A stretch of DNA of 64,000 nucleotides, from assembly GCF_009709675.1 (NCBI RefSeq), contig NZ_WMLB01000023.1:248001-312000 (forward strand). Direction: 5' to 3'. Positions 46,596-55,175 of the stretch are shown here, in pieces. A program made the translations under genes and the position numbers. Source of the DNA: Agromyces bracchium (GTDB taxonomy: Bacteria > Actinomycetota > Actinomycetes > Actinomycetales > Microbacteriaceae). The notes below the pieces were generated by a model that made no database searches, was not told the DNA's origin, and was given only the letters and a program-made list of their open reading frames with translations. Position 1 is the first letter of the stretch. The number at the start of each line of letters is the position of its first letter.

Positions 46596-47930
46596 ATGGC
46601 CCTCACCGGACGCTTCAGCCTGCTCGTCGCCCTCGGCGTCGTGCCCGTGGTGCTGCTCGGCGCCGACGCGGCCGTCGCGTGGGCGACGCTGCTGGGCTGG
46701 CTGCTCCTGGCCCTGGCGCTCGGCGGCATCGATCTCGCGCTCGCGGCATCCCCCCGCCGTGTCGCCGTCGAGCGCGACCTGCCGTCGCGGCTGCGCCTGG
46801 GCGAGACGGTCGGGTCGGAGCTGGTGCTGCGCAACCTCGGGCGGCGGAGGCTCCGTGCCGAGGTGCGCGACGGATGGCCGCCGTCGGCGGGCGTGCACGG
46901 TCGGAACCGCTCACGGGTCGACGTGCCGGCCGGCGAGGGGCGACGCGTGAGGCTGGCCCTGACGCCGACGCGGCGCGGCGACCGCGTCACCGAGGCGATC
47001 ACCGTCCGCTCGCACGGCCCGCTCGGCCTGTGGGCCCGGCAGGCGACGCTCGCCGCACCCGGCCGGCTCCGCGTGCTGCCGCCGTTCCACTCCCGCGCGC
47101 ACTTGCCGTCGCGCCTGACCCGCCTGCGCGAGCTCGACGGTCGCACGCCGATCCTCGTCCGCGGGCAGGGCACCGAGTTCGACTCGCTCCGCGAGTACGT
47201 GCGCGGCGACGACGTCCGTTCGATCGACTGGCGCGCGACGGCCCGCCGCGCCGACCCGGAGTCACCGGGGGCGGCGAAGCTCATGGTCCGCACCTGGCGG
47301 CCCGAGCGGGACCGGCGCATCGTGATCGTCGTCGACACCTCGCGCACCGCGGCGGCGCGCATCGGCGACGAGCCGCGACTCGACACGGCCTACGAGGCGG
47401 CGCTCCTCCTCGCGGCGCTCGCCAGCCACGCCGGCGATCGGGTCGACCTGCTGCTCTGGGACCGCCGTCGGCGCGGGCGCGTCCACGGCGCGAGCGGCGC
47501 CGACCTGCTGGCCCGCATGGTCGACACGATGGCCGACGTCGACGCGGAGCTCATCGAGGCCGATTGGGCGGGGGTTCCCGCGCAGGTCCGCAGCGTCACG
47601 AGCCGGCGGGCGCTCGTCGTGCTGCTCACGGCCGCGGATTCCCCCGGAAGCGCTCGGGGCCTGCTATCCGTGCTGCCTCAGCTGACCGCGCGACACCGCG
47701 TGGTCGTGGCCTCCGTCACCGATCCGACGCTCGAGGCCGCGGTGTCGCGGCGCGACGAGCTGGCCGACGTCTACGCGGCCGCGGCCGCGGAGCGCACCCG
47801 CCTCGACGGCGACCGCGTGGCCGCGGCCGTGCGGCAGCTCGGAGCGACGACCGTGGCCGCCGGTCCGGCCGAGCTCCCACCGGCGCTCGCCGATCGGTAC
47901 CTGGAGCTCAAGGCCGCCGGGCAACTCTGA
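46596..47930 (+). CDS. DUF58 (VWA-like) membrane protein
   Basis: 444 residues. Two helices lie at the N-terminus (about 5-45), followed by a beta-rich part and the DUF58 signature GTEFDSLREYVRGDDVRSID. A VWA-like domain comes next (RIVIVVDTSRTAAARIGDEP with a DxSxT-like Asp-Thr-Ser metal site). It is the usual partner of MoxR ATPases. ATG 46596 starts two bases after the MoxR stop. The downstream 78 bases show no convincing hairpin before the convergent SpoIIM gene. Confidence 0.9.
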   Translation: MALTGRFSLLVALGVVPVVLLGADAAVAWATLLGWLLLALALGGIDLALAASPRRVAVERDLPSRLRLGETVGSELVLRNLGRRRLRAEVRDGWPPSAGVHGRNRSRVDVPAGEGRRVRLALTPTRRGDRVTEAITVRSHGPLGLWARQATLAAPGRLRVLPPFHSRAHLPSRLTRLRELDGRTPILVRGQGTEFDSLREYVRGDDVRSIDWRATARRADPESPGAAKLMVRTWRPERDRRIVIVVDTSRTAAARIGDEPRLDTAYEAALLLAALASHAGDRVDLLLWDRRRRGRVHGASGADLLARMVDTMADVDAELIEADWAGVPAQVRSVTSRRALVVLLTAADSPGSARGLLSVLPQLTARHRVVVASVTDPTLEAAVSRRDELADVYAAAAAERTRLDGDRVAAAVRQLGATTVAAGPAELPPALADRYLELKAAGQL

Positions 47931-48008
47931 GCGGATGCCGCGGCGCGCCGATCGCACGACGGCTCGACGCCGACGGGACCGGCCGGACCGCGCGACCGGG
48001 GTCGGTGC

Positions 48009-49004
48009 TCAGCCGGCGCTCACTCGCCGAGCGCCGGCGTCGAAGGCGTCGAGGTCGCCCGTCTCGCCCGCCCTCGCCGCCCGGCGACCGAGGACGAGCA
48101 TCGTGAAGAGGAGGAGCACGAGGGCGAGCGCGCCGATGCCGATCTTGACCGGCCACGGCCATGGTGCCGGCGTCACGAAGCCCTCGATGACGCCGGCGAG
48201 GAACAGGAAGAAGACGAGCCCGACCGCGACGGAGAAGAGCGCCCGAGCGTCCTCCGCGACGGCGGCGCCCCGCGTGCGGGGACCCGGCGACACCCACGCC
48301 CAGAAGATGCGCAGGCCGGCCGCGGCGGCGACGAACACGCACGTGAGCTCGAGCAGCCCGTGCGGGGCGATGTAGAGGAAGAAGGTGTCGGCCTCGTCGT
48401 ACGCGAACATGATCGAGGCGGTCAGGCCGAGGTTCTGCGCGTTCTGCAGGATAACCCAGGGCACCCAGACGCCGGTGATGCCGAACGCCACGCACTGCGC
48501 CGCGATCCAGGCGTTGTTGGTCCACACGGCCCCGGCGAACGACGCGGCCGGGCTCTCCGAGTAGTACGCGACGAAGCCCTCCTCGGCGATCTGCCGGAGC
48601 TCCTCGTCGCTGCCGAGGTTCGCGAGCACACGCGGATCGGCGAGCACCCACGTCGCGTACAGGGCCGCGACCACGAACGTCGCGAGCGCGACGGCGAGCG
48701 TCAGCCAGCGCACCCGGTAGAGCGCGGCGGGCAGGCCGACGAGGGCGAAGCGCGACAACTGCCGCAGCGGGTTCTCGGCGACGCCGGTGAACCGCAGTCG
48801 CGCGCGCGCGAGCGAGAGCGAGAGCCGCTCCCCCAGCGCCGTCGAACCCGCCGTGGCCTGGACGAGGGACAGGTCGGCGGCGGCGGACTGGTACCGCTCG
48901 ATGAGTTCGTCGGCCTCGACGCCGCTCGGGCGCGAGCGCCGCGAGAGCGCGTCGAGGCGCTCCCAGTCGTCGTGTCGGGCAGTCGCGAGCGCGTCGAGGT
49001 CCAT
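48009..49004 (-). CDS. SpoIIM-family membrane protein
   Basis: 331 residues. A cytoplasmic N-terminal helical part (1-95) is followed by five or so helices with the SpoIIM/DUF95 marks FAYDEADTFFLYIAPHGLLE and NNAWIAAQCVAFGITGV. In Bacillus SpoIIM works in engulfment; in non-sporing actinobacteria it sits with RDD, MoxR and DUF58 genes (Rv3692-Rv3695 in M. tuberculosis), with unknown function. ATG 49004 is preceded eight bases away by TAGTAT. Divergent from the RDD gene with 17 bases between the starts. Confidence 0.88.
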   Translation of the reverse strand: MDLDALATARHDDWERLDALSRRSRPSGVEADELIERYQSAAADLSLVQATAGSTALGERLSLSLARARLRFTGVAENPLRQLSRFALVGLPAALYRVRWLTLAVALATFVVAALYATWVLADPRVLANLGSDEELRQIAEEGFVAYYSESPAASFAGAVWTNNAWIAAQCVAFGITGVWVPWVILQNAQNLGLTASIMFAYDEADTFFLYIAPHGLLELTCVFVAAAAGLRIFWAWVSPGPRTRGAAVAEDARALFSVAVGLVFFLFLAGVIEGFVTPAPWPWPVKIGIGALALVLLLFTMLVLGRRAARAGETGDLDAFDAGARRVSAG

Positions 49005-49012
49005 CTGCTTGA

Positions 49013-49018
49013 ATACTA
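49013..49018 (-). promoter_or_regulatory. -10 box (TAGTAT), leaderless, for the SpoIIM gene
   Basis: TAGTAT on the minus strand ends eight bases before ATG 49004. The plus strand of the same 17-base gap has TTGAAT (49009-49014) seven bases before ATG 49022, a weaker -10 for the RDD gene overlapping this one. Confidence 0.45.
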
Positions 49019-49021
49019 GCC

Positions 49022-49864
49022 ATGCCCGCCGACGCCGCCCCCACGCGGACCGCGATCGTGCTCGACGACGAGGCCGTGCTCACCGGTGAGGCGGTCGCCC
49101 TCGACCTCCGCCCAGCGAGCGCCGTGATGCGGGCCGGCGGCGCCGCGATCGACGTGATCCTGACGATCCTCGTCGGCATGCTCGCACTCCTCGCGATCTC
49201 GGGGCTCGAACTCGACGAGGCCGCGTTCCGCGCGGTCGGCATCGCGCTGCTCGTCTCGTGCATCGTCGTGCTGCCGACGGCCGTCGAGACGGCATCGCGC
49301 GGCCGATCGCTCGGCAAGCTGGCGATGGGCATCCGCGTGGTCCGCGACGACGGCGGATCGATCGGGTTCCGTCACGCCCTGATCCGCGCGCTCACGGGCG
49401 TGCTCGAGATCTGGCTGACCTTCGGCGGCCTCGCCGTGCTCGTCGGCTTCCTCAACCCCGACTCGAAGCGCCTCGGCGACATCCTCGCCGGTACGCACGG
49501 CCAGGTCGAGCGGGTGAAGGCCTACGTGCCCGCCGCGTTCGGCGTGCCCGAGGCGCTCTCGGCGTGGGCGGCGGTCGCCGACGTCGGCCGGATGCCGGAT
49601 CCGCTCGCCCGACGCGTCGCCGCGTTCCTCCGCAACGCGCCGCATCTCGCGCCGGCCAGCCGCACGCGCGTGGCGTCCTCGCTCGCGGCCGAGGTCGCGC
49701 CGTTCGTCGCCCCCGTCCCGCAGGTCGAGCCCGAGCTGCTCCTCGCCGGCGTCGCCGCGCTCCGTCGCGAACGCGACCTCGCTGCGCTCGCCCTCGTCGA
49801 TGCGCGCATGCGCACGCTCGCTCCGGTCCTCGAGTCGCGGCCGAACGGCTTCCCCGAGCGCTGA
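49022..49864 (+). CDS. RDD-family membrane protein
   Basis: 280 residues. Three helices (about 33-60, 65-85, 115-140) contain the family's Arg-Ala-Gly-Gly-Ala-Ala-Ile-Asp-Val pattern, and GRSLGKLAMGIRVVRDDGG is the typical second block. The C-terminal 120 residues are soluble and helical. RDD proteins are sometimes linked to Na+/H+ or osmotic stress, mostly without proof. It is divergent from SpoIIM and followed by a strong hairpin. Confidence 0.88.
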   Translation: MPADAAPTRTAIVLDDEAVLTGEAVALDLRPASAVMRAGGAAIDVILTILVGMLALLAISGLELDEAAFRAVGIALLVSCIVVLPTAVETASRGRSLGKLAMGIRVVRDDGGSIGFRHALIRALTGVLEIWLTFGGLAVLVGFLNPDSKRLGDILAGTHGQVERVKAYVPAAFGVPEALSAWAAVADVGRMPDPLARRVAAFLRNAPHLAPASRTRVASSLAAEVAPFVAPVPQVEPELLLAGVAALRRERDLAALALVDARMRTLAPVLESRPNGFPER

Positions 49865-49892
49865 GGCGGCCGCGCGGGCGCACGGACCGAGA

Positions 49893-49935
49893 CGACGGAT
49901 GCCGCGGCGCACCCGGCGCTGCGCGGCATCCGTCG
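49893..49935. terminator. Bidirectional terminator between the RDD gene and sahH
   Basis: CGACGGATGCCGCG (49893-49906) and CGCGGCATCCGTCG (49922-49935) form a 14-base stem; GCGC/GCGC inside the loop can extend it. Each arm contains the GGCATCCG octamer. Confidence 0.8.
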
Positions 49936-49940
49936 CGCGA

Positions 49941-51428
<1,488 letters not shown>

Positions 51429-51514
51429 GCGCCCCATTCTCGCAGCCGCGTGCGCTCGCGGCATCCGCTCGCTCGCCTGCGACTCCCGCCCGCAGATTCT
51501 GCGCGGCGGCGGGC

Positions 51515-52948
51515 TCAGGCGCGGATGAGCGCCAGCACCTCGTCGCGGATCGCGCTCATGGTCGCGAGGTCCTCGCCCTCGACGTTGAGCCGCAGCAGCG
51601 GTTCGGTGTTGGAGGGGCGCACGTTGAACCACCAGAACGACTCGTCCTCGGCGGTGATGCCCGTCGCCGTGAGCCCGTCGAGCTCATCGAACTCGACGCG
51701 GCCGGTGAAGGCCTCCACGATCCGCGTGTACGCCGCGGGCACGTCGTCGACGGTCGAGTTGATCTCGCCCGACAACGCGTACGGCGTGAACCGCGCGGAC
51801 ATCTCGGACAGCGGCGCCGCCTGCGAGCCGAACTCGGCGAGCAGGTGCATGGCCGCGAGCATGCCGTTGTCGGCGCCCCAGAAGTCGCGGAAGTAGTAGT
51901 GGGCGGAGTGCTCGCCGCCGAAGACCGCGCGCGTCTCGCTCATGCGGTCCTTGATGAGCGAGTGGCCGACGCGCGTGCGGACCGCGACCGCGCCGACGGC
52001 CTCGATCGTCTCGGGCACGAAGCGCGAGGTGATCAGGTTGTGGATCACGGTGGGCTCGGCCTCGCCGAGCGCGCGCACGCGCGCGATCTCGCGCAGGGCC
52101 ACGATCGCCGCCACGGCCGAGGGGTCGACGGCCTCGCCGCGCTCGTCGACCACGAAGCACCGGTCGGCGTCGCCGTCGAACGCGAGGCCGAGGTCGGCGC
52201 CGTGCTCGCGCACCGCGCGCTGCAGGTCGACGAGGTTGGCGGGGTCGAGCGGGTTCGCCTCGTGGTTCGGGAACGTGCCGTCGAGCTCGAAGTACAGCGG
52301 CACGATCTCGAGCGGGAGCGCCGGCAGTCCGGCCGCCTCGCCGAGCACGGCCGGGACCGTCAGCCCGCCCATGCCGTTGCCGGCATCGACGACGACCTTC
52401 AGCGGGCGGATGCCGCCGAGGTCGACGAGCGTCCGGAGGTGCCGCGCGTAGTCGGCGAGCACGTCCACGTGCTCGACCCGGCCCGGCTCGGGCACGACCG
52501 GGATGCCGGCGTCGAGGTAGTCGGCCGCCCGGTCGCGGATGGCCGCGAGTCCCGTGTCGAGCGAGATGCCCTGGGCGCCCGCGCGGGAGAACTTGATGCC
52601 GTTGTACGCGGCCGGGTTGTGGCTCGCGGTGAACATCGCCGCCGGCGCGTGCAGCGAGCCCGAGGCGAAGTAGCTCTCGTCGGTCGAGCAGAGCCCGATC
52701 GCGACGACGTCGGCGCCGCGCGCGACCGCGCCGCGGGCGAACGCCTCGGCGAACCCCGGCGAGGAGTCGCGCATGTCGTGCCCCACCACGACGCGGCCGC
52801 CCGCCGCCCCGACCTCGTCGACGAACCCCGCCCCGAGCGCCTCGACGACCTCGGCCGTGAGCGCGTCGCCCACGATGCCGCGGACGTCGTAGGCCTTCAC
52901 GATCGTTTCGAGGCGCGCGCGAGCGCCCGTGTTCGCGGGGGGATTCAT
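51515..52948 (-). CDS. manB: Phosphomannomutase/phosphoglucomutase
   Basis: 477 residues of the alpha-D-phosphohexomutase family. The phosphoserine loop is [14 protein letters not shown] (Ser109), the metal loop is FDGDADRC, the sugar loop is [11 protein letters not shown] and the phosphate-binding end is [11 protein letters not shown]. It converts mannose 6-phosphate to mannose 1-phosphate (and the glucose equivalents), feeding GDP-mannose and mannosylated envelope lipids. It overlaps the DUF3499 gene by four bases (ATGA). manA lies about 8 kb away in the same cluster. Confidence 0.92.
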   Translation of the reverse strand: MNPPANTGARARLETIVKAYDVRGIVGDALTAEVVEALGAGFVDEVGAAGGRVVVGHDMRDSSPGFAEAFARGAVARGADVVAIGLCSTDESYFASGSLHAPAAMFTASHNPAAYNGIKFSRAGAQGISLDTGLAAIRDRAADYLDAGIPVVPEPGRVEHVDVLADYARHLRTLVDLGGIRPLKVVVDAGNGMGGLTVPAVLGEAAGLPALPLEIVPLYFELDGTFPNHEANPLDPANLVDLQRAVREHGADLGLAFDGDADRCFVVDERGEAVDPSAVAAIVALREIARVRALGEAEPTVIHNLITSRFVPETIEAVGAVAVRTRVGHSLIKDRMSETRAVFGGEHSAHYYFRDFWGADNGMLAAMHLLAEFGSQAAPLSEMSARFTPYALSGEINSTVDDVPAAYTRIVEAFTGRVEFDELDGLTATGITAEDESFWWFNVRPSNTEPLLRLNVEGEDLATMSAIRDEVLALIRA

Positions 52949-53160
52949 GCCGTGAACCCTACCTCACCGAGCGTGACGTGCCGGATGATCTGCCAGCCGC
53001 GCGGGGCGGAGGTGCTCGTCGCGTGGCGCGCGCAGAGGTCGTACGAGTGCGGCTCGCGCGTGAACGACAGCGGGCCGAGCACGGCGAGCGAATCGGCGTA
53101 GTCGTACGTCAGGGTCGCGACCGCCTCTGCGGTGCATGCGGTGCGCGAACAACGTCTCAT
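52945..53160 (-). CDS. DUF3499 small protein
   Basis: 71 residues. Starts with MRRCSRTACTAEAVATLTYD, a Cys-X4-Cys pair, with a third Cys and a His near SYDLCARHA, suggesting a zinc site. The family is actinobacterial, always between manB and the metallopeptidase-like gene (Rv3258c), with no known function. ATG 53160 is ten bases after TACGCT (53171-53176). Coupled to manB by overlap. Confidence 0.88.
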   Translation of the reverse strand: MRRCSRTACTAEAVATLTYDYADSLAVLGPLSFTREPHSYDLCARHATSTSAPRGWQIIRHVTLGEVGFTA

Positions 53161-53170
53161 GGCGACCCCC

Positions 53171-53176
53171 AGCGTA
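53171..53176 (-). promoter_or_regulatory. -10 box (TACGCT) for DUF3499-manB
   Basis: TACGCT on the minus strand ends ten bases before ATG 53160, giving a leader of only a few bases. It faces the divergent TACGAT at 53194-53199. Confidence 0.4.
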
Positions 53177-53193
53177 GCGATCCGAGCGGCCAC

Positions 53194-53199
53194 TACGAT
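53194..53199 (+). promoter_or_regulatory. -10 box (TACGAT), leaderless, for the metallopeptidase-like gene
   Basis: TACGAT ends seven bases before ATG 53207, which decides that start over ATG 53198. Confidence 0.45.
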
Positions 53200-53206
53200 G
53201 GAGGTC

Positions 53207-53650
53207 ATGCCCCGTTCCCGTCGTGTCGCCGCGACGTCGGCCTCGCGCAGGCGTCTCGCACGCGACCGTCACGGCCGCGGCATGCGCTCTCCCGTGACCG
53301 GCCCGCACCTGCCGCCGCTCCGCACGCGCATCGACGAGTTCGATGTCACGCTCGCGTCGACGGCGGCCTACCTGCGCGGGCTCTGGCCCGAGCTCGAGGG
53401 CGTCTCGTTCCAGGTCGCCGACGCGCCGGCCGAGGCGATCCACGACGACCACGTCGATCGGTGGCGGGTGCACCACGACGAGCGGCGCATCGTGTTCTTC
53501 CGGCTGCCGATCGTGCGCTTCCTGCGCACCCAGGAGGGCGAGGAGAAGGACGAGAAGCTCCTCGTCGAGAGCTGCGTGTTCCGTGCCGTCGGCGAGTTCC
53601 TCGGCCGCGACCCGTGGGAGCTCGCGCCGGGTCGGTACCGCCACCTCTGA
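53207..53650 (+). CDS. Metallopeptidase-family (zincin-like) protein lacking the HExxH site
   Basis: 147 residues. The core (PLRTRIDEFDVTLASTAAYL, then RRIVFFRLPIVRF) matches the Rv3259-type zincin family that sits between DUF3499 and whiB2. The zinc motif HExxH, expected at the helix following the strand, is not present: the region reads DEKLLVESCVFRAVGEFLG, with Val in place of the first His and no second His. The protein is therefore probably not a zinc peptidase, unless a ligand elsewhere replaces it. The N-terminus is Arg-rich. Start from the -10 spacing. Confidence 0.72.
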   Translation: MPRSRRVAATSASRRRLARDRHGRGMRSPVTGPHLPPLRTRIDEFDVTLASTAAYLRGLWPELEGVSFQVADAPAEAIHDDHVDRWRVHHDERRIVFFRLPIVRFLRTQEGEEKDEKLLVESCVFRAVGEFLGRDPWELAPGRYRHL

Positions 53651-53675
53651 CGGGTTCGCCGGGCGGCGGACGGGA

Positions 53676-53734
53676 GCGCGCGGGCGCGCAGGTCTGGCGC
53701 GCGGGCGCGCAGGTCTCGCGCGCGGGCGCGCGGG
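53676..53734. repeat. 21-bp tandem repeat, 2.8 units
   Basis: The unit GCGCGCGGGCGCGCAGGTCT plus one variable base occurs at 53676-53696 and 53697-53717, with a partial third copy to 53734. It fills the gap between the convergent metallopeptidase-like and DUF5719 genes and ends two bases before the latter's stop. It may serve as a GC-rich structure for transcription end. Confidence 0.8.
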
Positions 53735-53735
53735 A

Positions 53736-55175
53736 CTACTGGGGGAACACCCGCACCGGGCTGTCGAGCGGACCGGGTGGGGCGATCGGGATCGAGGCGA
53801 TCCCGCCGTCCCCCTCGAAGGCGACCGCGGCGTGCAGTCCCTCGACGCCGTCGAGGATCAGGCGGTCGCCGCCCTGCACGGCGACGGATGCCGCGCCGCC
53901 GGCCGGAACCGTCACCGTGCGCTCGCCGCCCCCGATCGTGACCGTCGCGGCGACCGCCTCACCGTCGGGGTTCGCCAGCACGATGCTCGCGCCCGGCCCG
54001 TCGGGGACCGCGACGGCGGCCCGGTCGAGGAGGGCGCCGGTCGCGACGGACCAGGCGAGGTCGGCGAGGATCGGATCCTCGCCCTCCCCGAGGAGCGTGG
54101 ATCGGGCCGCGGCGACGACCGGCGCATCGGCGTCGACCACGACGGTGTAGGAGCCGGGGTCGAGCGTGCCGAGCGGGAGGTCCGTGACCTGGCCCGGCGC
54201 GAGCGTGACGTCGATCTCCGAGACGGCGCTGCCGGCATCGTCGCGGATCTCGACGACGGCGGACGCCTCGGCGTCGTCGGGCGCGAACAGGCGGAGTGCG
54301 GGGAAGTCGTCGCCGTCGGCGTGGTCCTCGTCGGGGGCCACGCCCCGATCGTCGGTCACGACGACGCCCGGCACGACCTGTCGCGTCGCGGGCGGCGCCA
54401 CCGGCGTCGACAGTTCGACGCCGGCGGGCTCGAGCCCGAGCACGACCGAGTGCTGCAGGGCCGCGGCGATCGGCGCGCCGGTGCTCGTGACGTGGACGAC
54501 GGGCGTGCGCACGCTCGGCGCGAGCCCGGCGAGCGAGACGACGCGTTGGCTCCCCGGCGGGACGACGATGCCGAGGCCCGACGGCGCGTCGACCGGCCCG
54601 GTCTCCCCGACCACGCGCAGGTCGACCGTCGAGGCGACCTCTCCGGGGTTGGCGAGCAGCACGAGGCCCGATCGCCCGACGTCGGTGGCACCCGCCAGGA
54701 GCCACGAGTCGGATGCCGGCTCCACGCACGATGCTGCGGCGAATCCGCGCAGCGACTCCGTGGCGGCCGTCTGCGACTGGGCGCCGGCGAGCATCCCGGC
54801 GAGCACGGCTCCCGGCTCGGCCGAGACGGCGACCGGGCCGCCGTCCGCGGCCGCACCCGCGTTCTCGGGCGCGTCGAGCGGGACCTGCTCGATCGTGGCG
54901 GTCTCGGGGTCGGCCGCGACGGAGAGGTCGGGCGCGCCGACCGAGCGCGCGGTCGCGGCCGACGCGGCGTCGTCCGCGAGCGACAGCAGCGGCCCCGGGC
55001 ACACCCGCAGCTGCCGGCTCTCGGCGGGCTGGACGACCGCCGACGGCGGTTCGGCCGCCACCTCGGGCAGGGGGGCGACGGATGCCGCGAGCAGCGCGCC
55101 GGCGGCGAGCCCTCCGGCGACCACCACCGCGAGGCCTCGAGCGACCCACCGGATCACGTCACGCCTCGTCGGCAC
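53736..55175 (-). CDS. DUF5719-type secreted/anchored protein
   Basis: 479 residues. A basic start and one hydrophobic helix (about 9-32, GLAVVVAGGLAAGALLAASV) act as signal anchor. The rest is a secreted, beta-rich, Ala/Val/Asp protein with repeated Ig-like strands (VLLANPGEVASTVDLRVVG, SIVLANPDGEAVAATVTIGG). No catalytic motif. GTG 55175 with AGGGGGG upstream is preferred; ATG 55193 would add six residues. It overlaps the end of the giant transferase gene by 17 bases, so the two are coupled and probably act in the same envelope pathway. Confidence 0.78.
   Translation of the reverse strand: MPTRRDVIRWVARGLAVVVAGGLAAGALLAASVAPLPEVAAEPPSAVVQPAESRQLRVCPGPLLSLADDAASAATARSVGAPDLSVAADPETATIEQVPLDAPENAGAAADGGPVAVSAEPGAVLAGMLAGAQSQTAATESLRGFAAASCVEPASDSWLLAGATDVGRSGLVLLANPGEVASTVDLRVVGETGPVDAPSGLGIVVPPGSQRVVSLAGLAPSVRTPVVHVTSTGAPIAAALQHSVVLGLEPAGVELSTPVAPPATRQVVPGVVVTDDRGVAPDEDHADGDDFPALRLFAPDDAEASAVVEIRDDAGSAVSEIDVTLAPGQVTDLPLGTLDPGSYTVVVDADAPVVAAARSTLLGEGEDPILADLAWSVATGALLDRAAVAVPDGPGASIVLANPDGEAVAATVTIGGGERTVTVPAGGAASVAVQGGDRLILDGVEGLHAAVAFEGDGGIASIPIAPPGPLDSPVRVFPQ

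Noticed and set aside
42505-47930. A defence or toxin system based on MoxR and VWA proteins
   Set aside because: The set matches the housekeeping Rv3691-Rv3695 type cluster, has normal base use and no effector, and is in core synteny.
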